A stretch of 64,000 nucleotides of DNA from Flaccisagitta enflata (GCA_965153355.1 OZ231126.1:79236001-79300000), one strand, 5' to 3'. Positions 1 through 11,570 are shown, counted from the first letter of the stretch. Program-made: numbers and translations. The notes: generated by a model not told the origin, from the letters alone.

Positions 1-1069
1 CATGTCCTTATTTTGTCTAATTTGCATATTGAGGTGTGGATGAAATGTAAAGCCCGTTGTAATTCTACATAGCCGCCGATATGTCTATTTTTGTGGAGTA
101 AAATCTATTAACGGACAGTTTGCCACCACACCTCTCAAAAAAGACTCTAAATGGAACAAAAAAGGGAAAAAATTAGTACACAAATCGAGATAAAACGAGA
201 CTAAAACGATAAAACGAGACTAAAACGATAAAATGACGCAATAACGATAAAAATGCAAGGCAAAAAAGATAAAAAACGCGCACACGTCTCCAGCAGCAAA
301 ATGCGATAAAAATCAAAAATCTCAAGCAACTCTATAAATTTACAGAGGCGACAAAAGAGCAATGCCACAAAAAATGGAATCGTCGAAGCCAACAAAAAAC
401 ACATTTTTCACAGTCAATGTAATAAAATCATAAAAAAAGTAAAGTGTAATCGACCGACCGACCAACTGACTGACAGACAAGGCGAGTTGTAGAGTGGGAA
501 TAAGGTAAATAAGCTAGAACACTCAAAAACACCCCTGACAGATGAGCAACTATGCTCATAAACATATTAACTTGTATTTGTAATCCCAAACAACAATAGA
601 TTCACTCCTTTATTGATTCTACATAAACTTTAAAAAATTGAAAAAAATATTCAATTTAATTTTTTTTTTTAAAAATCATTTATCATATAAAATTCTACTT
701 AGGGCCAAATTTACCTACCCTATCAATTTCATCAATCAGCTTTATGAGATCTTCAACTTAAAAAAAAAGAAATAAAAACCATGTTTTTCTGGCATAAGTC
801 AAAAAGTCGAAGACTCACTTTGACTTTTTTCCCGACAATTTACAAGATACAAGATAACGTCCTCTCAATGGAAAAATTATTCCACTCTGATTTCTTTACG
901 CGCATATAACGTAGCCTTTTTTATGTCGCGAACTCGAGACTGCATACAAAGCTTTGTCTGTATGACAGTCCGTCCGTCCGTCAGTCCGCAATTTTCGTGT
1001 CGAAAAGTGTATTTAAGCTTTTTTCCGAACTTCCCCCAACGTTCACGACGCTAAAGTAACCCCGTGTTA
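1..1069. other. AT-rich DNA without a recognisable gene
   Basis: No coding sequence is visible. Two short pieces look like decayed parts of the P repeat family: a GACC/GACA-like tract followed by a 'GTTGTAGAGT'-type end near 430-500, and an inverted piece near 928-1000 with a CCGT tract after a degenerate GTCGCG...GCGAC-like end. The rest is plain AT-rich sequence. Confidence 0.6.
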
Positions 1070-1071
1070 TA

Positions 1072-1262
1072 CAGTGGGCGCCATGCTGATGGTAGAAATC
1101 TTTTCTATAACGAAATCATTTCTATAAAGGAATCTTTTCTATCTAGAAAAGAATTCTAAGGCCGAATCTTTTCTTATCATGAATCTCTCAGCTATAGGAG
1201 ATAAAATGATGAAGATGATGATTCGCTATGACAGTTGGGCTATTGCTTATAATGACTCATTT
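1072..1262 (+). repeat. Left terminal inverted repeat of the minisatellite-carrying element
   Basis: Its reverse complement aligns with 3910-4100. Shared blocks are GGTAGAAATCTTTTCTA, TTCTATCTAGAAAAG, ATGAATCTCTCAGCT, AGGAGATAAAATGA and GGCTATTGCTT. The inner boundary is approximate because the match fades before the minisatellite. Confidence 0.75.
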
Positions 1263-1539
1263 GATTGGGGTGTCTCTATTGACAACAATCGCGGTTAATC
1301 CCAGGCTTCGCCATAAAATTGTGAACACATTTTCAACTATTCATTGATATTAATCATCTTATGAGGGATTGAGGGGGTGAGCAAAGTGAGTGAGTGAGCC
1401 AGTGAATGTAAGAATGAAGAGAATCAATAGACAGAATTGAGTTTAAACAGATAGAATTGCGATACACGATTGAACTGACAGAAATGGGATTGAAGCAACA
1501 AAATTGGGATTGAACGGTTAAGCAAACAGAAACAGCAGA

Positions 1540-3765
1540 CAGAATCGGGAGTCAACAGACGGAATCAGAAGTAAACAGACAGAATCAGGAGTTAACAAAA
1601 GGAATCAGGAGTTAACAGACAGTCAGGAGTCAACAGACAAAATCGCGAGTCAACAGCCGGAATCGCGAGTCAACAGACGGAATTGTGAATCATCGGACAG
1701 AATCGCGAGTCAACAGACAGAATCGCGAGTCAACAGACAAAATTGTGGGTCAACAGACAGAATCCCGAGTCAACATAGGGAATCACGAGTCATCAGATGG
1801 AATCGCGAGTCTAATGATGGAATCGCTAGTCTACAGAAGGAATGGCGAGTCTACAGACGGAATCGGGAGTCTACAGACAGAATCGGGAGTCTACAGGCGG
1901 AATCGGGAGTCTACAGACGGAATCGCGAGTCTACAGACAGAATCGCGAGTCTACAGACAGAATCGCGAGTCTACAGACGGAATTGCGAGTCTACAGATGA
2001 AATTGCGAGTCTAGGGACGGAATCGCGGGTCGACAGACGGAATTGCAAGTTGGCAGACAGAATCGCGAGTTGGCAGATGGAATCGCGAGTCTACAACAAA
2101 ATCGCGAGTTGACAGATGTAATTGCGAGTTGACAGACAGAATTGCAAGTCGACAAATGGAGTCGCCAGTTGATAGACAGAATCGCGAGTCAGGGTATCGC
2201 GAGTCGTCAGACAGAATCGCGAGTCAACAGGGTATCGCGAGTCGTCAGACGGAATCGTGAGTCAACAAACAGAATTGGAAGTTGACAGACAGAACTGTGA
2301 GTCAACAGACGGAATCCCTAGTCAACAGACGGTATTGTGAGTCGACAGACTGAATTGCAAGTCAACAGACGGTATTGTGAGTTGACAAGACGGAATTGTG
2401 AGTCGGCAGATGGAATTGTGAGTCGGCAGACGGAATTGCGAGTCAACAGACGGAATTGCAAGTTGACAGACGGAATTGCAAGTTGACAGACGGAATCGTG
2501 AGTTGACAGATGGAGTTGCAAGTTGACAGACAGAACCGCAATTCTTCTTACGGAAACGCGAGTCTACAGACGAGTCGCGAGTCTACATACAGAATTGAGA
2601 GCCTACAGATGGAATTGCGAGTCTACAGATGGAATGGCGAGTCTACAGATGGAATCGCAAGCCTTCACACAGAATTGCAAGTCTACAGACAGAATCGCAA
2701 GTCTACAGACAGAATCGCAAGTCTACAGACGGAATTGCAAGTTGACAGACGGAATAGCAAGTTGGCAGACGGAATCGCGAGTCGACAACAAAATCGCGAG
2801 TTGACAGATGCAATCACAAGTCAACAGACAGAATTGTGAGTTGACAGATGGAATTGGGAGTCAACAGACGGAATCGCGATTCTACAGACGGAAGCGCGAG
2901 TAACCGACAGAATTGCAAGTCTACAGACAGAATCCTGAGTCGACAGACGATATGGCGAGTTGACAGACAGAATTGCGATTTGACAGACGGAATCGCGAGT
3001 CGACAGACGGAATCGCGAGTTGACAGACAGAATCGCAAGTTGACAGACGGAATCGCGAGTCGACAGACGGAATCGCGAGTCGACAGACGGAATCGCGAGT
3101 TGACAGACGGAATCCCGAGTCAACAGACGGAATCGCGAGTCGACAGACGGAATTGCAAGTCGACAGACAGAATCGCGAGTTGACAGACAGAATTGCGAGT
3201 CGACAGACGGAATCGCGAGTTGACAGATGGAATTGTGAGTCGACAGACAGAACTGCAATTTGACAGACTGAATCGTGAATCTACAGATAGAATCGCTATT
3301 CTACAGATGGAAACGCAATACTACAGACAGAATCTACAGATGGAATTGTGAGACTACACTCGGAATCGCGAGTTGATAGATGGAATCCCGAGTTGATAGA
3401 CGGAATTGCAGTCGACAGACAGAATTGCGAGTTGACAGACGGAATCGCGAGTCTACAGACAAAATTGCAAGTTTACAGAGGGAATCACAATTCTTCATAT
3501 GGAATCGCGGGTCTACAGGCGGAATCGTAAGTCGTCAGACGGAATCGCGAGCCTACAGACGGAATCGCGAGCCTACAGACGGAATTGCGAGTCTACAGAC
3601 GGAATTGCGAGTCTACAGATGGAATCGCGAGTCTACAGACAGAATTGCGAGTCTACAGACAGAATTGCGAGTCTACAGATGGAATGGCGAGTCTACAGAC
3701 GGAATCGCGAGCCTACAGACAGAATCGCGAGTCTACAGACGGAATCGCGAGTCTACAGACAACCC
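1540..3765. repeat. 20-bp minisatellite array (about 110 units)
   Basis: The monomer is GAGTCTACAGACGGAATCGC (20 bp), and many units stay in exact 20-bp register (for example 1840-2000 and 3540-3760). Variants swap CTACAG for CAACAG, CGACAG or TTGACAG and ACGG for ACAG, and similar variants cluster locally, as expected from local duplication. Because 20 is not a multiple of 3, the array reads open in several frames on both strands; those frames are not genes. The array is flanked by the element's long inverted repeats. Confidence 0.9.
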
Positions 3766-3909
3766 AATATCCTTAACGAATCATCGATGTGTAGCGTGCA
3801 GATAATAAGCGTCCTTTTTGTAATCTTAGAATGTCACCTGCGCTATCGTTGCATCCTATAAACACGATCATTTGATTTCCGCAACATAATCCTGTGAGCT
3901 CCCCTTTCC

Positions 3910-4100
3910 AACTGAGTCAAGACAAGCAATAGCCTAACAGCGATAACGAATTATCGTCTACGTCATTTTATCTCCTACAGCTGAGAGATTCATTATGTGA
4001 AGAGATTTGGCCATAGAAATCTTTTCTAGATAGAAAAGTTTTGTTAATGGAAATGATTTAGCTATGGAAAAGATTTCTACCATTAGCATGCCACCCACTG
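3910..4100 (-). repeat. Right terminal inverted repeat of the minisatellite-carrying element
   Basis: This is the inverted partner of 1072-1262. It ends CCACCCACTG, followed by TA. It contains AAGATTTCTACCAT, TTTCTAGATAGAAAAG and CAGCTGAGAGATTCAT, the counterparts of the left arm. Confidence 0.75.
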
Positions 4101-4417
4101 TATATACTTATATGATTGTCATTTCCATATCTTTCAGCCTTTTTTCCTGCCCTGAGTGCCCTCCCCATACCAAATACAAACTGAGTGGAATACAGGCCAT
4201 GAGAAAGGTGTGACTGTCCTTTAAACTATATCCATTGCCCAATCGAATGAGTGGTTTTCATGTGAAAGGTTTTGCCTGTCCTCGCAACTAGAGCCACAGA
4301 GTTTCTAACCAATCGTTGCGGCGAGGGACATCTTTAGCACCTTGGGAAAATGGAAACCTGGCAACCCATTTTTTCTCATTCATTTTCTTGACGTCGTTTT
4401 CTTTTTATTGTCTTTTC

Positions 4418-4518
<101 letters not shown>

Positions 4519-4532
4519 AAACTTGTTTTTAC

Positions 4533-5076
4533 CGGAGAAGGAACGAATTGTCTTCCCATCGGAGACTTGAGTCCCACTTGGCTCCCAATGTGCCGGATGT
4601 CGTTGCTGCTGCTGCTGCTGGTGCTGCTGTTGTTGTTGTTTTTGTTGTTTTTGTTGCTGCTGTTGACGAAGCTGTTGCAGTCGCGGCGGCGTTGGTGGTT
4701 GAAGTCGGGGGTCATTTTCTGAGGCCGGATGTGGGAGATTCCAAGGGTGGGTGGCAGAGGCGGATGAAGAGGAGGATGAAGAGGAGGATGAAGAGGATGA
4801 GGAAATGGAGTAGGAATGCGGTGGAGGCGGTCGCTGGAGTGATGATGGGAGTCCCAAAGTGAGGAAAAATACCGAACCCAGAACAAGTCGAGGGAAAAAT
4901 GACAAACGCGTTTTGAGAGACGACGACGACGACGACGACGACAACGACGACGATGACGATGATGTTGATGATGAGGATGATACCGTCATCGTCATTTTAC
5001 GGGTTAGTCTCCAACTAGAGTTGGTGGATCTTGTCTTCCTAGTCGACGAGCTATTGTGCCTTGCATTTGGCGCCAT
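4533..5076 (-). CDS. Candidate first coding exon of a Ser/Gln-rich type II membrane protein (uncertain)
   Basis: An open frame of about 180 codons starts at an ATG in a good context (A at -3, G at +4; start MAPNARHNSSS). In order it encodes a basic, Ser-rich N-terminus, a hydrophobic stretch at about residues 60-80 (FFPRLVLGSVFFLTLGL) that could be a signal anchor, Pro- and Ser-rich linkers, and a Gln-rich tract at about residues 135-160. A GTAAAA sequence at 4532-4527 could be a splice donor; beyond it the frame runs into the CT microsatellite. A short cytoplasmic tail, one anchor and a low-complexity stem is the layout of Golgi type II enzymes, but no catalytic domain is present and no later exon was found at lower coordinates. 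The serine and glutamine runs come from AGC/TCC- and CAG-type triplet repeats, so a spurious frame is quite possible. Confidence 0.3.
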
Positions 5077-5099
5077 AGTGTTACACTTTTCCTTTTAGT

Positions 5100-5867
5100 T
5101 CTTTTTCACTGTCAGCCTTTCATTTGATATTTCCACGCATGATGGGTCCGACCAAGAATAAACTCTTCTCGAGGATACACCTGAAAAAAGAATATAAAAC
5201 GTTTATACAATTTAGACACATGTTTTTTTTCGTGAAGGATGATTTGGATCGCCTTCTTGCTCTGGTTCCGCGCACAAGCGTCACTCTTTTCGAGATTCTT
5301 TGTTTTGTCACGTTTCCTCTATTTGTTTGTCAAGTTTGTCCTCATGTTTCGACCCTGACCCAAATTATTTCGCTTTGTTTCCGGCGAAGTTTCCCTTTCT
5401 TCCTTATTTTCTCTCGCTTTTTCTCTTTACTTTTTTTTCGCTTTCTCTTCTCACTTTCTTTTTCTAGTTCAATTTTCCTGCGAGCTTTTCTTCCTCTGAT
5501 TTCCGGCATTGACCTCCACTTACCCATCTGTTTAAACTCACTCCCCTGCACCATACTTATCTCTACATATATCCTTTCATCCCTGTCTACGTCTCTTACC
5601 CTAAATTTGGCCCATTCCCCCTTTCCCAACCCTGTTTGTGTGTGACTCTCTCTGTTTCCGTCTTCTTTCCTGCCCGTGTTTCCGTCTCTATCTCTAACCT
5701 TGTGTCTATGTCTGTGTCTGTGTCTCTGCATTTCTAAGTTCTTTCTAAGTTCTTTCAGCTCTGCTCGGGCGTCGGTGTTTTTTCGAGAGCGCCTGCGCCT
5801 GTGTCTGCGCCTCTTTTCATTCTCTTATTGTCTCCACTGCTTTCTCACGAATGCCTCAAAATATTCC

Positions 5868-5880
<13 letters not shown>
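5100..5880. other. Pyrimidine-rich low-complexity DNA, no gene
   Basis: Mostly T and C with degenerate TTTCTC- and CTGTGT-type runs. The open frames across it encode only Leu/Ser/Phe- or Arg/Lys-rich low-complexity peptides and show no domain. Confidence 0.6.
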
Positions 5881-6074
<194 letters not shown>

Positions 6075-6204
6075 TCATCTTCGTCTTTTATCGCGATTTT
6101 ATCTTTCTTCCACATTTTTTTTCCTTTCTATCATTCCTCCTTTTTTCCTTCTTTTCTCAAATGCGTGCGGCGACTTACAGATATCTCGAGCTTCTTAGCT
6201 GTCT

Positions 6205-6590
6205 CAGTCTTTCTTGTTCTTGTTCTTGTTCTTGTTCTTGTTCTTGTTCTTGTTCTTGTTCTTCTTGTTCTTCTCCTTCCTCTTCTTCTTCTTCATCTCC
6301 TTCTTCTTCTTTCCCTACTTCTTCTTCTTCTTCCCCTACATCTTCTTCCTCTTCTTCTCCTTCTTCTTCTTCCCCTCCTTCTTCTTCTTCTTCTTCCCCT
6401 ACATCTTCTTCTTCTTCTTCCCCTACATCTTCTTCTTCTTCTTCCCCTACTTCTTCTTCTTCTTCCCCTTCTACTACTTCTTCTTCTTCTTCTTCATCTT
6501 CTTCTTCTTCTTCTTCTTCTTCTTCTTTTCCTTCTTCTTCTTCTTCTTCTTCTTCTTCTTCTTCTTCTTCTCCTTCTCCTTCTATCGGGT
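6205..6590. repeat. (TTC)n-related compound simple repeat
   Basis: It begins with TTGTTC hexanucleotides (about 6215-6265) and passes into a TTC-rich tract interspersed with CCCTACTTC-like spacers, ending as near-pure TTC. A separate short CTT tract occurs at 7087-7120. Confidence 0.9.
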
Positions 6591-6676
6591 GTTCGAAATA
6601 AAACTGTAGCGATAATCTGTATAGCTGAAAACGCAAGGTTTTTCTTTTATAATCTAAGTCCATGAACTACGTTTAT

Positions 6677-6847
6677 AGTCGCGATCAAGCTACTCTATAA
6701 GAGGCTTTGTCCATCCGTCCATCCGTCCATCCGTTGGTCCGTCCGTCCGTCCATCCATGGTGATTGAGTTAGAAAGTGTGAAAATGCGCATTTCCGCCCC
6801 TGCCCACCCGTCCGCGACTGGTATTGGCCATTTATCTTGCCTTGTTT
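6677..6847 (+). repeat. P-family dispersed repeat
   Basis: The order of family blocks is AGTCGCGATC..., 'CTCTATAAGAGGCTTTGTC', a (CCGT/CCAT)n tract, then CGCCCCTGCCCACCCG...CGCGACTGG...GCCTTGTTT. This matches the P copies at 16274 and 23995 in the same orientation, with a shorter middle. Confidence 0.6.
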
Positions 6848-7235
6848 TAAAACAGTTTCCAGTAAAGATACAGGGGCATTTCTGACCAGAAAAGCGGAGA
6901 AGTTGTTTAAAATCATTAAAAAAAAAATTTTAATTTTCATTTCCTCAGATTTTATGTACAATTCTATCCAAATCTTTTTACCAAGTTGTCTGGTATTATG
7001 TCATCCAGCGATATTTGTCATTTGTTAAAAGCGCTATTCTAATGGCCATTCATAAGTACCTACAGTTTTTATTTGAACACCCTTTATTTCTTCTTCTTCT
7101 TCTTCTTCTTCTTCTTCTTCATGTTATTCTACACCTGCGATTGAGAGAAATAAATGACGAGAAGAGATAAAATCTTTAAAGCAATGGTTAGTTTTTCTTA
7201 CCTTTTATGTCATTCTTGCCTTTAAATTTATTAAC

Positions 7236-7575
7236 AGGTCGCCCAAGGGCAATACGTGGTCAGCGATACCCATTGCCTTGCTTTGCATGGTTGTAAATTG
7301 AACGAAGTCCTGTAGAACACAGGGGACTTTCGTTCGTTCAATCGTTCATCCATCCGTCCATCCGCCCCCCCAGGCCCTCTCAGGCCTGAAATCTGTCCTC
7401 TCAGGCCTAAAATCTGCCCTCTCAGGCCTGAAATCTGCCCTCAGGCCTTGAATCTGAGAGGGCAGATTTCAGTCCTGAGAGGGCAGATTCAAGGCCTGAG
7501 AGGACAGGTTCTACGCCTGAAACGGCAAATTTTGGGATGAGAGGGCAGATTCAAGGCCTGAGAGCCTGAGAGGAC
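7236..7575 (+). mobile_element. M1 fold-back element, right arm missing
   Basis: The left part carries AGGTCGCCCAAGGGCAA, GTGGTCAGCGATACCC and CCTGTAGAACACAGGGG, followed by GTTCGTTC and (CCGT)n. The core (7371-7575) is a ~21-bp minisatellite (CTCAGGCCTGAAATCTGCCC-like) whose orientation flips near 7450. No right arm with CCGCTGCCC follows, so the element is truncated. The segment AAGCAGGGCAGCGGCCCC seen in other M copies is also absent. Confidence 0.6.
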
Positions 7576-7599
7576 GCGACAGAACATTTTCATAACCCC

Positions 7600-8940
7600 T
7601 GGATAACTCTTTATCTTAGTGACTGCATTGAGTGCTATAAACAGAGGATTTTCTCACGCTAAGTTAACTGTTATGGGACACCTCACAAAATCGATAGCTT
7701 CAATAAGACTGGCAGTTCAGAATTGATGATGTTTGGAAAGCTCTTCGAAACATCTTTCTTTTGAGCTGTGTCTGGAATTTGTTGCTCAAACAATTCAAAA
7801 ATTAAAGTTTCTGAAGTAGTTTGATTGGGTGGATAAAAACAACCAGATTTATTGGCGCTATGGTTACTGTCTTCCTCTAAATTAACACCCCCAATCCCTT
7901 ACTAAATCACAAATAATGTAATTTGACATTGCTGATCAGGCGTTTGAAGAAACGCCCCCTCAATCACAATAGATCTTTGAGGGAAGGAGATAAAAATGCA
8001 GAGATATTTTTAAACTGTTATCATTTCAATTTTGTGATTCCATCACCCCCACAAGTCTAAGAAATAGAATGGAATTAGGTGATTTGCGCCATAAAACTAG
8101 ATCTGTTTGAAAGATGTTTTCTTAGTAGAAAATCTTAGCCGCTTAAACATTTAGGTTCTATCACCTACTGACTATGTAGTTCAAGTCTCTGTCTTGCATT
8201 GTCATGGCTGACGGCCCTGAATTTTGCATTTTACGTATGAGGGTATTTTTACTCCATTTTCATAGATCTCATAAAATGGCACTTTTGAGTTGATTTAGTA
8301 CTCTGAGGTTTATACCTTGTCCTCTATATGATTGCCCTGCCCTTAAACTAAACCAAGGGGATAAATTGGGTCTATCTACATTATTATTTGGTAAGAGAAA
8401 AATGATTTTGGGCCTAAAATGATTCTATTTCCTGATATCGTATAAATGATGGGACTGTGCCATGTTATGAAAGAAATGCAAAATAACTATCAAGTATTTC
8501 TGCTAGTTCTGCATTTTTTGTTTCAGAAAAGAGAATGAGGCGCTTGTTAGGGAGAAGGCGTTAATTAGGTGATACAATATTCAGTTTGGCTACAAGGATG
8601 GGTGATGAATTTTCTGTCTTTTTCAATTCTGAATACTTTTACACGGCATCCGCATAACAAAACTGAGCATGAGTGTAGTATAAGATATCTACATAATTCA
8701 AAATGTCCCACATGAGTTCCCTTTGTGTAAAATAAGCCTGAAATAGGCCTAACACAAACTTGAAATGAGCCAAGACAAAGAAATTGAGGAAAACGTCAAA
8801 GCAGAGAGAAGAGATAGGAGTGGAAGATAAAAAAGTGGTTGACTCTCAATTTTTCCTCAGAAAATTTCCCGTTTGAAAACATTGAATTATGGAAGCTTGT
8901 TTTTTTAGGAGAATGTCGACGTTGAATTTCAATGAAGGTA
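7600..8940. other. Unique-looking AT-rich DNA, no gene seen
   Basis: No open frame with protein-like character and no tandem repeat or inverted repeat that I could see. Confidence 0.5.
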
Positions 8941-8943
8941 AAG

Positions 8944-8947
<4 letters not shown>

Positions 8948-9038
<91 letters not shown>

Positions 9039-9065
9039 CAGACAGACAGACTGCTAGACAGAGAC
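8948..9065. repeat. (GA)n microsatellite ending in (GACA)n
   Basis: A GA tract to about 9020, then GACAGA/GACA units. Confidence 0.95.
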
Positions 9066-9179
9066 AGCAACAAAAAGAGAGGGACTGGAGGTCATGAAGA
9101 AGTAGAGTTATACACTTGAGAGAGATATTACCGTGCTATGACATTTAATAGTCGCAAAAGCGTGAGATGGTCAGCGGTA

Positions 9180-9600
9180 CCCGTTCACAGTAAATTGTCA
9201 CGAAAAATAAGTAGCCAAAGTGGTCATTTCAGCGGTCCAATTTTTCTAGTTCAAGTCATCAGTTGACTTGTCGGGGGGCCAAGTCCAAAAAGAATTTTTC
9301 AAAAATCTTATTTTAAACCATTACTATAGACGTTTTCTTATGATTGTTTATCTCTCATTTGACACATAAAGTAATGGGAATCCAAATTCGCACAGAAAAG
9401 TTGCAGGCTTTTCTAGGCTTTTGAAAAATCAGCATTTTCCTTGTATCTCCCTAGCCCCAATTGACTCTCTGGATTTGACAGTGATGCGCGTGATTGCGCT
9501 TTTGAGTTTGAGAGGAGATACAGACAAAAGTTGATTTACGATATCATACAAATTAGCGCAAAGCAAATCTTGTGAGATTCGACGTAGAGGCAGCGTTTTC
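9180..9600 (+). repeat. Dispersed repeat, inverted partner of 24255-24660
   Basis: The reverse complement of 24255-24660 aligns along most of this segment. Shared blocks include AAAAATAAGTAGCC, 'AAAAAGAATTTTT', TTGCGCTTTTGAGTTTGA, TTGATTTACGATATCATAC and AAATTAGCG. Just upstream (9149-9175) is a short M-type end (AGTCGCAAAAGCG, GGTCAGCGGTACCCG). No protein is encoded. Confidence 0.6.
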
Positions 9601-9649
9601 AGCAACTTACTGTCGCTGATTTGATTCTTTACTAAAGTAAAGTAATAGG

Positions 9650-9790
9650 GCTGGATACACGGCCAATAAGTAGTCGCTGATAGGTGGGCAGGGGCAGTAA
9701 TGTGGTTGGGCAGGGGCAGTATCTGGGCTGGCAAGAAAGAGAGATCTTGCCCAATTTGTCCGATTTTACGCGAATCAAAACGAGGTTAGA
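9650..9790 (-). repeat. P-family fragment
   Basis: Contains GGGCTGGATACACGGCC, GGTGGGCAGGGGCAGTAAT and a second GGGCAGGGGCAGT block, but lacks the tetranucleotide tract and the palindromic end. Confidence 0.5.
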
Positions 9791-9966
9791 CACACAAAAA
9801 GAAAGTCATGGTCCATTGGGCAGGGGCTGTAATGCAAAAACCGCTCGCAATTCTAAAAAATTTAGGATGGACGGATGGAGCGGTCATTTAAGTTATGATA
9901 TGAGTATATGAGGCAAAAACAAGAAGTATGAAGATGGAAAATAGATTTCTCGAGCGAACGAGCGAG

Positions 9967-10029
<63 letters not shown>
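9967..10029. repeat. (GA)n microsatellite
   Basis: A pure GA tract directly joined to a single copy of the satellite-like sequence at 10030. Confidence 0.95.
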
Positions 10030-10032
<3 letters not shown>

Positions 10033-10083
10033 GGGGGTGACGGGTACTTATTTTTCATGGTGGTGGGATCCGGAGCACTGTGC
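10030..10083 (-). repeat. Isolated monomer related to the 82-bp satellite
   Basis: AGGGGGGTGACGGGTACTTA, then GGTGGTGGGATC and GCACTGTG, match the reverse complement of about 52 bp of the satellite monomer that is tandem at 19213-20520. It abuts a GA tract, just as the satellite array abuts a CT tract. Confidence 0.7.
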
Positions 10084-10138
10084 CGTTGCCCCTATGTCAG
10101 TATATGTGTGTGTGTGTGTGTGTGTGTGTTGGTGAGAT

Positions 10139-10659
10139 GGGCAGCGGCCCGGAAAGGGCCGATGACCCAAGCTTTGTAAGTTCTGAATCTCTAGGCTCGA
10201 ATTTGAGCCATGAGGCTGGGATTTGAAGCTTGAGGCTGGGATTTGACGCTAGGATTTGAGGCTTTAGGCTGGGATTTGAGCCTCGAGGCTGGGATTTGAG
10301 CCTCGAGGCTGGGATGTGAGCCTCAAGGCTGGAATGTGAGCCTCAAGGCTGGAATGAGAGCCTCAAGGCTAGGATGTGAGCCCCGAGACTGAAATTTAAG
10401 ACGTAGGGGTAAAATTTCAGCCGTTAAACTGAGATTTAAGCCGCAAGGGCAAAATTTGAGTTTTCAGGCTGGATTTTGAGTGTTGAGGCTTGATTTGAGC
10501 TGCAAGGCTAGGGTTTAAGCCTCAAAGTTGGGATATGTGCCATAAAGCTGGTGTTTGAGCTTCGGAGGGGTGGACGGACGGAGAAATGGAGGAGAAGGAG
10601 GAGAAATTTCCCCTATGTGTGAAAGCATAGGTCATCGGCCCCTTCGGGGCCGCTGCCCA
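10139..10659. mobile_element. M2 fold-back element
   Basis: Starts GGGCAGCGGCCC and ends GGGGCCGCTGCCC. The right arm carries the M2 signature (CCCCTATGTGTGAAAGCATA) preceded by GGAGGA repeats and GGACGGACGG; the left arm is diverged (CAAGCTTTGTAAG). The core (about 10185-10560) is a degenerate 20-bp minisatellite, GAGGCTGGGATTTGAGCCTC, which is itself an imperfect palindrome. No protein is encoded. Confidence 0.7.
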
Positions 10660-11570
10660 GAGAGAGAGAGAGAGAATGTGTGTGTGTGTGTGTGTGTGTG
10701 TGCGTTTAGGCGGATATATAGACACAGGGACGAAGAGAAAGAAAGAAAGAGATGAGATGAGATGAGAAGGTTGCCAGTAGTACTCGCTTTGTAGTACTCG
10801 CTTTGTAGTAATCGCTTTGTTACAACGATATTCGTGTCATACCACTGCACATCTTGTGTGAATAAAATGTCATATATAATTACGTCCGCATGGCAGGGAC
10901 GTCTGAATTGTTGTTTATTTGAGCAGAACAGTTTTTTTTTTCATTTTCGGTCATCATTTGCGCCCCTGGCCGGGAGTGCAATCTCCTTCAATTTGCCGTG
11001 TTCGAGCGTGTTGCTTTACTTCCGGACATGAACTCTTGTGGAGATGCGAGGATGCATCTAAAAACTGAGAAAGAAGTGGAGAAAAATAGACAGACAGACA
11101 CTGTCTGTCAGACAGATATACAAAAAGGGAATGCTATGTGGACATAGAAACGCATTGTAAAAGCGTGAACAATCAGATGCTAGAGCAGAAGGGAGTCATA
11201 GAAGTATTTAGAGAGAGAGTGAGAGTCAGTGAGACAGAAATAAAAACAGACAACTGAGACAAGCCACTCGTTCTCATGAACATTAGGACAAACAGATTTT
11301 GGGTGATGTACGTCATGTAAGCACTAGGAGAGGGGGGGGGGGAAAGACCACCGAAACAGAAGAAAAACGGCGTTAACTAACGGGCAGATGCAATGAATAA
11401 GAAATGTGAAGGGGAGATTTGGTATGCTGTCACACGATTCCTTCACAATAACAAAGCCATGGCACCAACGTGGCAAAATGAGACGGGGAATGATGATATT
11501 CATGATAAATACTCCATCGTGAATTGGCTGAATGGGATTGAATACAACTGATGACTTGATAGTTTGTTGT
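10660..11570. other. GT microsatellite and AT-rich DNA, no gene
   Basis: A short GT tract lies at 10677-10702 (another at 10106-10128, before the M2 element). The remainder shows no coding sequence; short GACA runs occur near 11090-11115. Confidence 0.5.

Larger units (their letters stand above)
1072..4100. mobile_element. Long-TIR, minisatellite-carrying DNA element with TA target duplication
   Basis: The ends are inverted copies of each other. The left end begins CAGTGGGCGCCATG and the right end finishes CATGCCACCCACTG, and both are directly flanked by TA (1070-1071 and 4101-4102). The inverted similarity continues for about 190 bp, through matching AAATCTTTTCTA-rich and GAGAGATTCAT blocks, with several mismatches and small indels. 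The interior is almost entirely a 20-bp minisatellite and no transposase is present. TA flanks and a CAGT start are typical of Tc1/mariner-superfamily ends, so this is most simply a non-autonomous element of that superfamily. A generic fold-back element is the alternative. The mismatches between the arms suggest it is not recent. Confidence 0.75.

Noticed and set aside
2821-3258. Several 100-145-codon frames on both strands over 1.6-3.8 kb
   Set aside because: The 20-bp minisatellite keeps several frames open at once; repeat peptides such as DSVCRLAIPS are artefacts.
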